Shown: in pieces, positions 1 through 8,006 of the stretch
Layout: every line of letters starts with the position of its first letter
Position numbering within the stretch: position 1 is the first letter of the stretch
Assembly (NCBI GenBank): GCA_030838305.1
Contig: JAUTWY010000154.1
Coordinates: 1-22,056, forward strand
From: Acidobacteriaceae bacterium
Lineage (GTDB): Bacteria > Acidobacteriota > Terriglobia > Terriglobales > Acidobacteriaceae
Direction: 5' to 3'
DNA length: 22,056 nucleotides
The notes under the pieces: generated by a model
Told to the model about the DNA's origin: nothing
The model's input: only the letters and a program-made list of their open reading frames with translations
Database searches by the model: none
Translations under genes and position numbers: made by a program

Positions 1-42
1 GGAGATGCACGTTTCAAGCTGGATGCGTCTGGCCTGGGATCA

Positions 43-119
43 TGGGGGCCCCGGGCGGAGTCGAACCGCCGACCAACGGTTTAGGAAACCGCTGCTCTAT
101 CCAACTGAGCTACGGGGCC
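43..119 (-). tRNA. tRNA-Arg (anticodon CCT), CCA encoded
   Basis: The reverse complement folds as a complete cloverleaf. It has a 7-bp fully paired acceptor stem (GGCCCCG/CGGGGCC), a GCTC/GAGC D stem, an anticodon stem GCGGT/ACCGT with one G-U pair, the loop TTCCTAA that puts CCT at positions 34-36, a 5-base variable loop, and a GGCGG/CCGCC T stem around TTCGACT. The total is 77 nt including an encoded CCA. Anticodon CCT reads the arginine codon AGG. The discriminator base before CCA is C, which is unusual for a bacterial arginine tRNA. A possible -10 box lies just upstream on the same strand. Confidence 0.95.
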
Positions 120-134
120 ACGGCGAAATAATCC

Positions 135-140
135 ATTATC
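135..140 (-). promoter_or_regulatory. possible -10 box of the tRNA-Arg gene
   Basis: On the minus strand the hexamer GATAAT lies 16 bases upstream of the tRNA 5' end. A weak -35 (TTCAGT) sits about 18 bases further upstream. Five of six bases match the sigma-70 -10 consensus, and the position suits a tRNA with a short leader. This rests on motif match alone. Confidence 0.4.
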
Positions 141-167
141 GCACGTTGAATTCCAGCGACTGAAGCC

Positions 168-187
168 CCGCAAGCAGCGACTTGCGG
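168..187. other. small perfect hairpin between tRNA and porin gene
   Basis: CCGCAAG (168-174) and CTTGCGG (181-187) are perfect inverted 7-mers around a 6-base loop. No T-run follows on either strand, so this is not a convincing intrinsic terminator. The rest of 120-325 shows no reading frame with a ribosome binding site. Confidence 0.4.
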
Positions 188-325
188 CCCTGAAAGTCCC
201 CGCCTATGCAGACCCATTCATCAGAAATTCACCCGTTTGTAACCGCCTTGTAACACAGCGCCCATAGAAGAAGAACATACGCCCAGAAGGCTGATTGTTC
301 CTTCAGAGAGTCGCGCTGCTTTCGT

Positions 326-355
326 TTGACTCTTCTGATCCGGTCGGCGTAATAG
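326..355 (+). promoter_or_regulatory. putative sigma-70 promoter of the porin gene
   Basis: TTGACT (326-331, five of six -35 bases) is followed after 18 bases by TAATAG (350-355), a weak -10. A start near 362 would give a leader of roughly 40 nt containing the GGAG ribosome binding site at 393-396. The -35 is good and the -10 only fair. Confidence 0.4.
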
Positions 356-402
356 ATTGCAATGGCCTTATACAAGTTCAGGTCAAAAAATAGGAGAGTG
401 TG

Positions 403-2232
403 ATGAAATCTGCGTGGAAGATGTGCGCGATATTGTTTCTGGCAACCTCCCTGGTAGCGCAAACCAATACGGCGCCCAAACCAAGAAAAGCGAAGGCCGC
501 TCCGATTACAGCCGCGGATGTGCAAGCGTTGAAAGATGCTATCGCTTCACAGCAAGCCGCCCTGGCACAGCAGCAGCAACAAATTCAGGAATTGCGCGAT
601 TCGTTGCGCAGCAAGGATCAGGCAGTGCAACAGGCCGAGACGGTTGCGACGGACGCGGCAGGAAAAGCCGACGCCGCGCAGGCGCAGGCTTCGCAGCAGC
701 TGCAAACGGTCGGCGAACTCAAGACCGACGTGTCTGATCTCAAAGACAACCTGCTCAATACCACCGTGACTGTGCAGGAAGCGCAGAAGCGAATGGCGGA
801 TTCTCCCACGTCCATCCATTACAAGGGAATCACGATTACTCCGGGTGGATTCCTGGCGGCTGAAACCGTGACCCGGTCACGCGCTCTCGCAGGCGACATT
901 AATACGCCTCTCAACGCTCTGACTATGCCCGGCGCCTCACAAAGCCACATCTCAGAATTCTTTGGATCGGGCCGTCAGTCGCGGATCTCGTTGCTGGCTC
1001 AGGGCGAGTTAAGCAATGTCAAATTGAGCGGCTACTACGAAGCTGATTTCCTCTCCGCCGGCGTCACTTCTAACAACAACCAAAGCAACAGCTACACCCT
1101 ACGCCAGCGTCAAGTCTTCGCCCAGGCAGGCTTCAACAGTGGCTGGACCGTCACCGGCGGACAAATGTGGAGCCTGGTCACCGAAACCAAAAAGGGAACC
1201 GATAACCGTTCTGAAGCCTTGCCCATGACGATCGACCCGCAGTATACCGTCGGCTTCAGTTGGGCGCGGCAATTTGGCTTCCGTGTCACCAAGAACTTTG
1301 GCAATAAAATATGGGCTGCGGTTTCGGTTGAAAACCCGCAGGCCACGGTTACGAGTCACGGCAACGCGAACAACTTCCTGCTGGGTTCCGCGGGCGCCGC
1401 TGGAGGTCTCTATAATGCTGCCGCAACCAGCGCCCTCGGCAATATTGCAAACTACTCGTTCAATCCATCGCCTGACGTTGTCGTGAAGCTGGCTTTTGAA
1501 CCGGGCTTCGGGCACTACGAAATCTTTGGTGTGTACAGCCGGTTCCGCGATCGCGTCTTTCCCTGCGCCGAGGTGTCCGCTACTGCATTTTGCGGTGGCA
1601 GCGCCACCGCGGGCCCCAACACCATTTTTGCCAATAATCTCTCCAAGAACGGTGGCGGTTTTGGCGCCAATGCCCGGTGGTCCTTCTACCAGAAACGCAT
1701 CGACTTCGGTCTGCATGCGATGGGCGGCAACGGAATTGGCCGCTACGGTACGGGGGGTCTTTCCGACGCCTCAATTCATGCCGACGGAAGTGTCGATCTG
1801 ATCCGCAGCTATCAGGGTCTGGCGACGCTCGAATGGCATGGACCGAAGTTGGACATCTACTTCAATGCGGGCTCGGAATACGCGGGTAGAGCGTCCGACT
1901 TCGATCCCGTTAGCGGAAAAAACGTCGGCTACGGCTCTCCTAACTTCAACAACAGCGGCTGTTACAGCGAAACAGTGCCAGGAAGCACTGTTGCTGGATT
2001 CACTCCGGGCGGCCTTGCTAATTGCACGGCCGATACGCGAGCCTTAATCGAAGGCACGGCTGGCTTCTGGCACAAGTTTTACGACGGATCGAAAGAGAAA
2101 GTAAACCGTGGCCGGATGCAGTGGGGGTTGCAGTACTCCTACATCACTCGCAGCACCTGGAGCGGCAAAAGCTTGGAGCCGGAAGGATTGGACAACATGT
2201 TCTTCACATCTTTCCGTTACTACCTGCCGTAG
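403..2232 (+). CDS. outer-membrane porin with N-terminal coiled coil (DcaP-like / phosphate-selective-porin-like)
   Basis: A 609-residue protein predicted to form an outer-membrane channel. Residues 1-19 are a signal peptide (Lys-2, hydrophobic core, cleavage after SLVA). Residues about 35-130 are Ala/Gln-rich with heptad character, a likely trimeric periplasmic coiled coil. From about 140 the sequence alternates polar and hydrophobic residues with many Gly, Asn and aromatics, as in a beta-barrel, and ends in the strand FFTSFRYYLP. This architecture resembles the DcaP family, whose members take up small anionic solutes; the substrate here cannot be read. The start chosen is ATG 403, with GGAG six bases upstream; a GTG three bases earlier is too close to that site. 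The gene stands alone, with its own promoter-like sequence and a strong terminator directly downstream, so it is probably monocistronic. Confidence 0.75.
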   Translation: MKSAWKMCAILFLATSLVAQTNTAPKPRKAKAAPITAADVQALKDAIASQQAALAQQQQQIQELRDSLRSKDQAVQQAETVATDAAGKADAAQAQASQQLQTVGELKTDVSDLKDNLLNTTVTVQEAQKRMADSPTSIHYKGITITPGGFLAAETVTRSRALAGDINTPLNALTMPGASQSHISEFFGSGRQSRISLLAQGELSNVKLSGYYEADFLSAGVTSNNNQSNSYTLRQRQVFAQAGFNSGWTVTGGQMWSLVTETKKGTDNRSEALPMTIDPQYTVGFSWARQFGFRVTKNFGNKIWAAVSVENPQATVTSHGNANNFLLGSAGAAGGLYNAAATSALGNIANYSFNPSPDVVVKLAFEPGFGHYEIFGVYSRFRDRVFPCAEVSATAFCGGSATAGPNTIFANNLSKNGGGFGANARWSFYQKRIDFGLHAMGGNGIGRYGTGGLSDASIHADGSVDLIRSYQGLATLEWHGPKLDIYFNAGSEYAGRASDFDPVSGKNVGYGSPNFNNSGCYSETVPGSTVAGFTPGGLANCTADTRALIEGTAGFWHKFYDGSKEKVNRGRMQWGLQYSYITRSTWSGKSLEPEGLDNMFFTSFRYYLP

Positions 2233-2255
2233 TAATCAAGCGCGAGCGTAATGCC

Positions 2256-2301
2256 CGGCACCCGGGGCGGCACGGAAAAACGCCTCCCGGGTGCCGTTTT
2301 T
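2256..2301 (+). terminator. intrinsic terminator after the porin gene
   Basis: The 11-base arm CGGCACCCGGG (2256-2266) pairs perfectly with CCCGGGTGCCG (2286-2296). A 19-base loop separates the arms and TTTTT (2297-2301) follows immediately. It begins 23 nt after the porin stop codon. Confidence 0.9.
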
Positions 2302-2358
2302 ATTGGTAAGGAGTCGAAATCAGTTGCCCTTTAAACACGTTTGCTCCAAGTGCAGCAA

Positions 2359-3534
2359 ATGATTTACTCTCAGCCGCAGTCGAACATGACTCCAACGAAG
2401 CCCACCTCGAATATAGCGGCCGGCAGCTTTTCGCATGCGATGCGTCGCGAAATCTACGAACAGCCACATGCCATCGCAAAAACCATCGAGCAGCACCTGA
2501 AGGACGACATTCTTTTTCCTGGCGAACTGGACACCATTGAAAGTGCACTGCTGACTTTTGAAAAGCTGATCATCGCTGCCAGCGGGTCGAGCCGGCATGC
2601 CGGGCTGGCGGGCGAAATCATGATCGAGGATCTTTCCGGGGTTGCCGTCGACGTGGAATATGCGAGTGAGTACTGCTATCGCTCAACGCATGCGGCGGTG
2701 GAGCCCATCGTTATGGTGGTCACACAGTCCGGCGAAACGGCGGATACGATTGCCGCGCAGCGCGAGGCTTTGACCCGCGGGGTCAAGACCATCGCGGTTT
2801 CTAACGTAGCTGAGGCGACCATTCCCCGTGAGGCGAGCGCGGCACTGATCACCGGAGCTGGCCCAGAACTCGCCGTCCCAGCAACTAAGAGCTTCACCAC
2901 GCAGGTTACGGTTCTCTACCTGATGGCGCTGTTCCTGGCTCGCAAACGCGGCCGGATGACCTCAGAAGTTACGCGCTCCTACCTGCAGCGCCTCCTGCGA
3001 CTTCCCGAAGCAATCGAAAGCAATCTGCGGGTCTGGGACGAACTGGCAGAGCAGTTCGCGCATAAGCATTTTCGGGCTGAAAAGTTTTTGTATCTGGGAC
3101 GAGGAGTACATTACGCCATCGCTCGTGAAGGAGCGCTCAAGCTTAAGGAAATTTCTTACGCGCACGCGGAAGGCTATCCCGCCGGAGAATTGAAACACGG
3201 ACCGAACGCGCTGGTCGATGAGAAGCTTCCAGTCGTGGTGCTTGCGACCTGCGACAAACGGGACCCGGATTCGGTGCTGCGCTACCGGCGGACGATCGAA
3301 GTGATGAAAGAGGTGAAATTGCGTCGCGGGCAGCTGGTAACGGTAGCGACGGAAGGTGACACGGAGGTATCCGCTGTGGCTGACGATGTGTTCTTCGTTC
3401 CCCCATCCCCTGAACTTTTGCTGCCGATCGTCGAAGTGATTCCTCTGCAATTGTTCGCGTATCACGTGGCTACGAAAAAAGGATATGACGTCGACCGGCC
3501 GCGGAACCTAGTGAAAGCGGTGGTCAGCGAGTGA
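2359..3534 (+). CDS. GlmS-like SIS-domain sugar isomerase lacking the glutaminase domain
   Basis: A 391-residue protein covering the isomerase half of glucosamine-6-phosphate synthase (fructose-6-P to glucosamine-6-P) with two SIS domains. It begins at the conserved MRREIYEQP and ends DVDRPRNLVKAVVSE. The catalytic residues of E. coli GlmS align: Lys485 with K261, Glu488 with E264, His504 with H280 (GELKHGP), and Lys603 with K386, five residues from the C-terminus. The phosphate loop TQSGETADT is intact. The N-terminal Ntn amidotransferase domain of about 240 residues is absent, so the protein must use free ammonia, a separate glutaminase, or work in the deaminase direction. The start is uncertain: ATG 2359, ATG 2386 and ATG 2440 are all in frame with poor ribosome binding sites, and a stop at 2332 limits the frame. 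The stop overlaps the next gene by 4 nt. Alternative: an AgaS-like deaminase/isomerase. Confidence 0.85.
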   Translation: MIYSQPQSNMTPTKPTSNIAAGSFSHAMRREIYEQPHAIAKTIEQHLKDDILFPGELDTIESALLTFEKLIIAASGSSRHAGLAGEIMIEDLSGVAVDVEYASEYCYRSTHAAVEPIVMVVTQSGETADTIAAQREALTRGVKTIAVSNVAEATIPREASAALITGAGPELAVPATKSFTTQVTVLYLMALFLARKRGRMTSEVTRSYLQRLLRLPEAIESNLRVWDELAEQFAHKHFRAEKFLYLGRGVHYAIAREGALKLKEISYAHAEGYPAGELKHGPNALVDEKLPVVVLATCDKRDPDSVLRYRRTIEVMKEVKLRRGQLVTVATEGDTEVSAVADDVFFVPPSPELLLPIVEVIPLQLFAYHVATKKGYDVDRPRNLVKAVVSE

Positions 3535-4994
3535 CGCCCGGACCTTCTCACCCTGACTTACAGGTGACCGCCAAAGACATCATGAGGGAGTACGGCTTTG
3601 AGCCGGATTTTCCGCCCGCGGTTCAGCAACAACTCGCACAATTACGGGCTAAGCCACCGGCACTCGCAGCGGGAGGCGATGTCCGTGATCTGCGGAAATT
3701 GCAGTGGTCGTCGATCGACAACGACACGTCGCGCGATCTGGATCAGGTTGAGGTTGCCGAAAGGTTAACGAACGGCGAGGTGAAGGTTCTCGTCGGTATC
3801 GCCGATGTCGATGCTTTCGTTCCCAAACAGACTCCTATCGATCAGCACGCGGCCAAGGAAACGACCACGGTCTATGCGGGCGTTCGCAATTTCCCGATGC
3901 TGCCGGAAGATCTTTCCACTGGCAAGACTTCCCTGCTTGAAAATCAGGATCGGCTGAGCGTCGTTATCGAATTCGTGGTGGACGAGGAAGGCCACGTGAA
4001 GTCGAGCAACGTCTATCGCGCCCTGGTTCGCAACCAGGCGCAACTGCAATACAACTCGCTGGGAGCGTGGCTGGAGGGCACGGCGGCAGCCCCGGCCAAA
4101 GTGGAGGCCTCCGCCGATCTGCAAGCACAACTGCGTTTGCAGGACCAAGTGGCGCAGAAGTTAAAAAAGCAGCGCTATGAAAATGGAGCGCTCAATCTCC
4201 AGACTGACGAACTCCGTCCTTTGGTCCTCAATGAGCAGGTCGTCGATGTGGTGAATCAACAGAAGAACCACGCGACCGAGTTGATTGAAGATTTTATGAT
4301 TGCGGCGAATGGAGTGGTGGCGAGGATGCTCGAAAAGGTTTCATCCCTGCGCCGCGTCGTAAAACAGCCCGAGCGCTGGGACCGCATTGTGCAACTGGCA
4401 GCAGGGTACGGGGAAAAACTTCCGGCCGAGCCAGACTCCAAAGCGCTTAACGATTTTCTGATCAAACGCAAGACGGCGGACCCGGATCATTTTGCTGATC
4501 TCTCTTTGGCCGTGATCAAACTGATTGGTCCCGGAGAATACGTTCTTGAACGTCCGGGCGATCCCACCCCGGGACACTTTGGGCTGGCGGTGCAGGATTA
4601 CACGCACTCGACCGCACCGAATCGGCGATTCCCTGACATGGTGACACAACGATTGGTAAAGGCAATGCTCGCGGGACGTCCAAATCCATATTCGGACGAC
4701 GAGCTTTCCGCGATTGCCGCTAACTGTACTGAGAAAGAAAATGCGGAGAAAAAAGTGGAGCGGGAGGTGTCCAAGCGTCTGGCAGCGGCGGCGATGGAGC
4801 ACCGCATCGGCGCTGCGTTCGACGCCGTGGTGACCGGCGTAACCCCGCATGGAACATTTGTCCGCATCCTGCGGCCGCACGTCGAGGGATTGCTGGCTCA
4901 GGGACAGCAGGGAGTTGATGTGGGAGACAAGGTGCGGGTCAAACTGATTCGCACTGACGTGCAGCATGGGTACATCGATTTTGCCCGCGTCTAG
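3531..4994 (+). CDS. RNB-domain ribonuclease (RNase II/R family), short form
   Basis: A 487-residue predicted 3'-5' exoribonuclease. The RNB signature is SIDNDTSRDLDQ at residues 61-72: D63, D69 and D71 match RNase II D201, D207 and D209, but the fourth aspartate (D210) is replaced by Q72. The downstream RNB motif YTHSTAPNRRFPD (about 357-369) retains the arginines that contact RNA. The last 60 residues or so form an S1-like OB domain (VTGVTPHGTFVRI to YIDFARV). The cold-shock domains of RNase R/II are missing, so the protein is shorter than the usual 640-800 residues. GTG 3531 overlaps the TGA of the upstream SIS gene (GTGA), suggesting translational coupling; ATG 3582 is an alternative start. 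RNA turnover is the likely role, but the reason for pairing with a sugar isomerase is unclear. Confidence 0.85.
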   Translation: MTPGPSHPDLQVTAKDIMREYGFEPDFPPAVQQQLAQLRAKPPALAAGGDVRDLRKLQWSSIDNDTSRDLDQVEVAERLTNGEVKVLVGIADVDAFVPKQTPIDQHAAKETTTVYAGVRNFPMLPEDLSTGKTSLLENQDRLSVVIEFVVDEEGHVKSSNVYRALVRNQAQLQYNSLGAWLEGTAAAPAKVEASADLQAQLRLQDQVAQKLKKQRYENGALNLQTDELRPLVLNEQVVDVVNQQKNHATELIEDFMIAANGVVARMLEKVSSLRRVVKQPERWDRIVQLAAGYGEKLPAEPDSKALNDFLIKRKTADPDHFADLSLAVIKLIGPGEYVLERPGDPTPGHFGLAVQDYTHSTAPNRRFPDMVTQRLVKAMLAGRPNPYSDDELSAIAANCTEKENAEKKVEREVSKRLAAAAMEHRIGAAFDAVVTGVTPHGTFVRILRPHVEGLLAQGQQGVDVGDKVRVKLIRTDVQHGYIDFARV

Positions 4995-5024
4995 TCCCGA
5001 TCAGCTTTTGTTCGAGCGTTTCGG

Positions 5025-5537
5025 CTAGCTTCCGCCGCGCAGTCGATCGATATCCGCATTCGTATAAACGCGGGCCGCGCCCCCTGCGATTGTTTTCACA
5101 TACGCCGCCGCTCCTCCCAGGGTTTCTCCATGGCCCCGTTCGCGAAGCGCCTGCAAAGTGGTCACCTGTGAAACTCCGGTATCCAGAATGCTGGCTGGAA
5201 GCTCTGTTGGATATTCGGAAGAAGTTTCGGCAAAACTGATCTCGATGACACTCGTCGAAGGCCTGCCATAGTAAATGGGAAACAAGTTCGGTTCGGTAAA
5301 GGGCTGCAGCGAAGGGGTTTGGTTGTCAGCTCCAACGGTCAGGCCATCCGTCGCACTACTCGCGCCCATCTCGGGAGCTGGGCCAGCCAGCGAAAGCGAC
5401 GGCGTGGAAAGAGGACGCGCGAACAGGGGCGAGCCATTCATCAGATACTGCGGACCGCTGGCAAAGTCTGTATCCTGACCGGTAACGAATGTAGCAGTTG
5501 AAAGAACCAGCAGAGCGCAAAGAGAAGAACCGCGCAT
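5025..5537 (-). CDS. small secreted protein of unknown function
   Basis: A 170-residue protein. Residues 1-20 form a signal peptide (MRGSSLCALLVLSTATFVTG, cleavage near TG-QD). The mature part is rich in Pro, Ser, Thr and Gly with no recognisable domain, and ends with a more ordered segment containing AARVYTNADIDRLRGGS. I recall similar YTN-D-I tails in secreted acidobacterial proteins, but that is memory only. GGAGG lies five bases before the ATG, which fixes the start. It is the last gene of the minus-strand block, 73 nt downstream of the DUF2127-like gene, and converges on the ribonuclease gene with 30 nt between the stops. The function is unknown. Confidence 0.7.
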   Translation of the reverse strand: MRGSSLCALLVLSTATFVTGQDTDFASGPQYLMNGSPLFARPLSTPSLSLAGPAPEMGASSATDGLTVGADNQTPSLQPFTEPNLFPIYYGRPSTSVIEISFAETSSEYPTELPASILDTGVSQVTTLQALRERGHGETLGGAAAYVKTIAGGAARVYTNADIDRLRGGS

Positions 5538-5610
5538 AAAAACCTCCGCAAGAAATCCCAGCCACTAATTATGCTGCATGGGAAAGGTTTATGGCCAGAG
5601 TCGTTGGACC

Positions 5611-6147
5611 CTAATTGCCGTGCTGGTCGCGGGTGTCGGCCTCGGTCAACCGTTGCTGCCGCCGCTCGCGACGGCCGGCGCGCAGTAGGAACAACATATA
5701 GAAAACGATTCCAATATTGACTGCAAATACCACTGAGCGCACCACAGTGATGCCGCGCATGAGTTGTCGGATCTCGAGTGGGAGAAGCAGAGTACCGGAA
5801 CCGAAAGCAATCCACTCGGCCCAGGTGCGTTCTTTCCAGAGGCCATAGCCTTCGGCAAAGCGCAGAGCGGAATAAACCAATGCGAGTCTTGCCGCCGCCC
5901 ACAAGCGAGTGTCGGTCAGGTTGTCGGCAAAATCAAGAAAGACCTGCGCCGCGTGGCGATCGGTGCTGATGTGGAACAGCGCCAGCAGGCTCTCGGCCAT
6001 GACCCACGCATCTTTGCGCACAAGAAGAATTGCGCACAGACCGATCAGCAAGACCAGGATGCCCTTGATCAACTCGAGGCTGGCAACCGCCCGCAGCAGA
6101 TTTCTTCGGGCGCGGTGAGAATCGATTTTCGTTGCCGACGAGAGCAT
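5611..6147 (-). CDS. DUF2127-like integral membrane protein
   Basis: A 178-residue membrane protein. It has about four hydrophobic segments: roughly 22-45 (ELIKGILVLLIGLCAILLV), 84-105, 112-128 and 135-155. The pattern LELIKGI at the start, RLALVYSALRFAEGYGLWKERTWAEW in two adjoining helices, and LLPLEIRQLM followed by a final helix matches what I know of DUF2127 proteins, whose function is not established. The charged C-terminus (RRERRQQRLTEADTRDQHGN) is probably cytoplasmic. The ATG at 6147 has only a weak ribosome binding site. It sits downstream of the DHH phosphoesterase gene on the same strand, 70 nt apart. Confidence 0.75.
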   Translation of the reverse strand: MLSSATKIDSHRARRNLLRAVASLELIKGILVLLIGLCAILLVRKDAWVMAESLLALFHISTDRHAAQVFLDFADNLTDTRLWAAARLALVYSALRFAEGYGLWKERTWAEWIAFGSGTLLLPLEIRQLMRGITVVRSVVFAVNIGIVFYMLFLLRAGRRERRQQRLTEADTRDQHGN

Positions 6148-6217
6148 GCAGCGTGCGAGGAACCCTCAGGGTAACACGGCTCCCGGCATCCTTCGTTTCT
6201 TTTCCCCGCACATACAG

Positions 6218-7201
6218 CTAGATTGTTCCGCGTTTTCCGGCGCGAACTGCGCCCCGAAGCTCACTCACAATTTCGCGAGAAGCGCGGATGGCGGCGGCGT
6301 GCTGGTTCACGTTGAAAGAAATGGCACCTACGCGCGCGTGGCCGCCTCCTCCATAGCGCTCGCAAATCTTGGCCAGGTTGACCACCGGCTCCTCGGGCGC
6401 CCACGGGTTCGATCCGACCGAAACTTTTACCCGAAAGCTGCTCTTGCTAAGTCCCACGCTATAGATGGATTCGGGATGCAGATAGTAGGGAACGAACTTG
6501 TTGTAGCCCTCGAGATCTTGATCGGTGACATCGAAGAAAATCGTTCCGTCGATGCACTCGGCCCGCTGTTTGAGGATTTCGATGGAGATCTCGTGGCGCC
6601 GGAGAAGTGGCGGCAGAAGCGGAGCTACGAAGGGTTCCTCCAAAATCGCCGCTAGCGACTTGGTGGCGAGAAGGGGAATCAAGTTGGGAACAAAGCGCTG
6701 GTCCGGCGCGGATTCGATGACCATGGTTAACTTCATCGCGGGCTCCCGCATCTCCACCGCTGTCTTCGCGTCGGAATAAAGGGCGCCGTCAATAATGTCG
6801 GTCCAGCGCACAAGGTCGGCTACGGGAGCTGGGTCGAAGCCAAAGCGCTGTTGCGCGATCATGGCTATAAAACTGGTGCAAGACTTGAAGGCGGGATCAT
6901 AAAACTTTCGATTACTCTGGTCGCGCTCGAAGTGCGCGGCATCGGCCGGCGATAGAAATGCGCTCTCATGATGATCGAACCACCATGTAATCTTGGGCGA
7001 GCTGGAGTATTTGAAGTCGACAATGGCATTTTCGTCGCCATCAAAATCCGATTCGTTAAACAGCGCCCCGGCGCGATGCAAGAGGCCGGAGAAGGTGAAA
7101 TCGGCGTCTTCGCGAATCCGCTCGTGATAAAAGCGGGAGAACAGCGCGGCGGAGGAAGCACCATCAAAACACTTGTCGTGGTAAAAGACTTTGACCTTCA
7201 C
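6218..7201 (-). CDS. DHH-family phosphoesterase with DHHA1-type C-terminus
   Basis: A 327-residue predicted metal-dependent phosphoesterase of the DHH superfamily (NrnA, GdpP and RecJ relatives, which cleave short oligonucleotides, cyclic dinucleotides or pAp). Motif I is YHDKCFDGASSA (7-18). Motif II is the aspartate of IVDFKYS (D62). Motif III is FDHHES (D76-H77-H78). A further acidic motif is WTDIIDG (133-139). The C-terminal substrate-binding motif is GGGGHARVGA (284-293), typical of DHHA1. There are no membrane or PAS domains, so it is cytoplasmic. I chose GTG 7201 because the conserved beta strand KVKVFYHD begins there; an in-frame TTG at 7267 would add 22 low-complexity residues. The exact substrate cannot be read from sequence. 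Confidence 0.8.
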   Translation of the reverse strand: MKVKVFYHDKCFDGASSAALFSRFYHERIREDADFTFSGLLHRAGALFNESDFDGDENAIVDFKYSSSPKITWWFDHHESAFLSPADAAHFERDQSNRKFYDPAFKSCTSFIAMIAQQRFGFDPAPVADLVRWTDIIDGALYSDAKTAVEMREPAMKLTMVIESAPDQRFVPNLIPLLATKSLAAILEEPFVAPLLPPLLRRHEISIEILKQRAECIDGTIFFDVTDQDLEGYNKFVPYYLHPESIYSVGLSKSSFRVKVSVGSNPWAPEEPVVNLAKICERYGGGGHARVGAISFNVNQHAAAIRASREIVSELRGAVRAGKRGTI

Positions 7202-7427
7202 TGAACGCCCCAGTGGAACAGAATTCCCGCCACCCGCAAGGCCGCATCCGCCGCTCTTCGGGAGCAAGGTAAAAGCTAATAGGAATGACAGTTTAGAGGA
7301 AGAAAGTCAAGGGCGCCGGCTCATCCCGCTCATCCCGCCGACGACGCAGCGTTCTCACAAATGAATCCCGTGTTCCGATCCAAGGGAATGCGGTAGTCAG
7401 TGTCGACTTTCTGTTAGCAATCCAGTC

Positions 7428-7859
7428 CTAGCCAGCCTGTTTTTCCGCCAGGTCGCCGATCACGGGCAGCTTGAACATTTGGCCCTGGTTAGCTTTCAGC
7501 AGCAGAATAATCCAACCAACCAGCGCTGCTAAAGCGACCAATACATGCAGAGGAGCAGTAATGAAAATCAGGAACGGGACGACGGTCATAATCGAAAGCG
7601 CAATCTGAATGGCAGCTATCGCCACGCAGAAGAAAATACTTTGGAAGGAGTGAAAACGGACGAACCGGCTCTGATTGTAGGGCGGGGTCACCAAAAAGAC
7701 GATCGCCGGAATGAAGGTCACATAGGCCAGCATGCCGGCCACATTGTCAGCCAAACCTGAGGCAGCAACGACGGGCGCGACCGTGGCCCCACCGCCGCAC
7801 GCCGCGCACGTGGTCGCGCCATCGGCAATCCTTGCACCACACATGTTACAGAATGCCAT
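7428..7859 (-). CDS. zinc-ribbon membrane protein (DUF4870-like), paralog 1
   Basis: A 143-residue protein. An N-terminal zinc ribbon (C4-x2-C7 and C18-x2-C21 in FCNMCGARI and TTCAACGGG) is followed by three hydrophobic segments (about 39-60, 74-95 and 98-124). The segment SRFVRFHSFQSIFF between them is the hallmark of DUF4870-type proteins, and the C-terminus is MFKLPVIGDLAEKQAG. The start is ATG 7859, supported by GGGAGGA just upstream. It is paralogous to the next gene upstream on the same strand: both share the ribbon, RFVRFHSFQ and the MFKLP-GD-AE tail. The function is unknown; the ribbon probably faces the cytoplasm. Confidence 0.8.
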   Translation of the reverse strand: MAFCNMCGARIADGATTCAACGGGATVAPVVAASGLADNVAGMLAYVTFIPAIVFLVTPPYNQSRFVRFHSFQSIFFCVAIAAIQIALSIMTVVPFLIFITAPLHVLVALAALVGWIILLLKANQGQMFKLPVIGDLAEKQAG

Positions 7860-7957
7860 TCGAGTCCTCCCTTTCGTCGAGAATCTTTCCGCTAGGCTGC
7901 GTGACTTGGGTGCCATGCAACGCTGCGGCAAAATACCAGAAAATCGCGCAGTAAGCA

Positions 7958-7990
7958 ATCGCCAACTTGCTAACAACATCGCCAACTTGC
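7958..7990. repeat. short direct repeat between zinc-ribbon paralogs
   Basis: The 13-mer ATCGCCAACTTGC occurs at 7958-7970 and again at 7978-7990, a 20-base period. A degenerate inverse-like echo (ATGGCAACTT, 7999-8008) runs into the stop codon of the upstream gene. It lies in the 147-bp gap between the paralogs, where a promoter for the downstream copy would be expected. It may be a local duplication or a regulator site. Confidence 0.4.
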
Positions 7991-8006
7991 GTGCCAGGAT
8001 GGCAAC

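Noticed and set aside
206..253. A 15-codon frame upstream of the porin gene
   Set aside because: There is no ribosome binding site and no conserved feature; too short to support.
229..525. Minus-strand 98-codon frame across the porin promoter and start
   Set aside because: It overlaps the promoter, ribosome binding site and signal peptide codons of a well-supported gene and has no domain or ribosome binding site.
1099..1716. Minus-strand frame of 205 codons inside the porin gene
   Set aside because: It is an antisense shadow of the coding strand with no recognisable family features.
2302..2358. glmS ribozyme or riboswitch upstream of the GlmS-like gene
   Set aside because: Fewer than 60 bases separate the terminator from the gene, far too short for a glmS ribozyme, and no matching conserved core is visible.
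2324..2362. A 12-codon frame starting TTG, preceded by AAGGAG and ending ATGA over the SIS gene start, as a leader peptide
   Set aside because: The TTG is 10 bases from the AAGGAG, the peptide has no attenuation-type codon run, and no alternative hairpins are visible. It may just reflect chance.
4341..4967. Minus-strand frame of 208 codons inside the ribonuclease gene
   Set aside because: It is antisense to conserved RNB and S1 motifs, and its composition is typical of a shadow frame.
6146..6655. Plus-strand frame of 169 codons opposite the DHH phosphoesterase
   Set aside because: It is antisense to the conserved DHHA1 motif and has no credible start site.
7860..7985. Longer N-terminus for the first zinc-ribbon protein
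   Set aside because: GGGAGGA directly precedes ATG 7859 and the ribbon begins three codons later; the extension has no conserved features.
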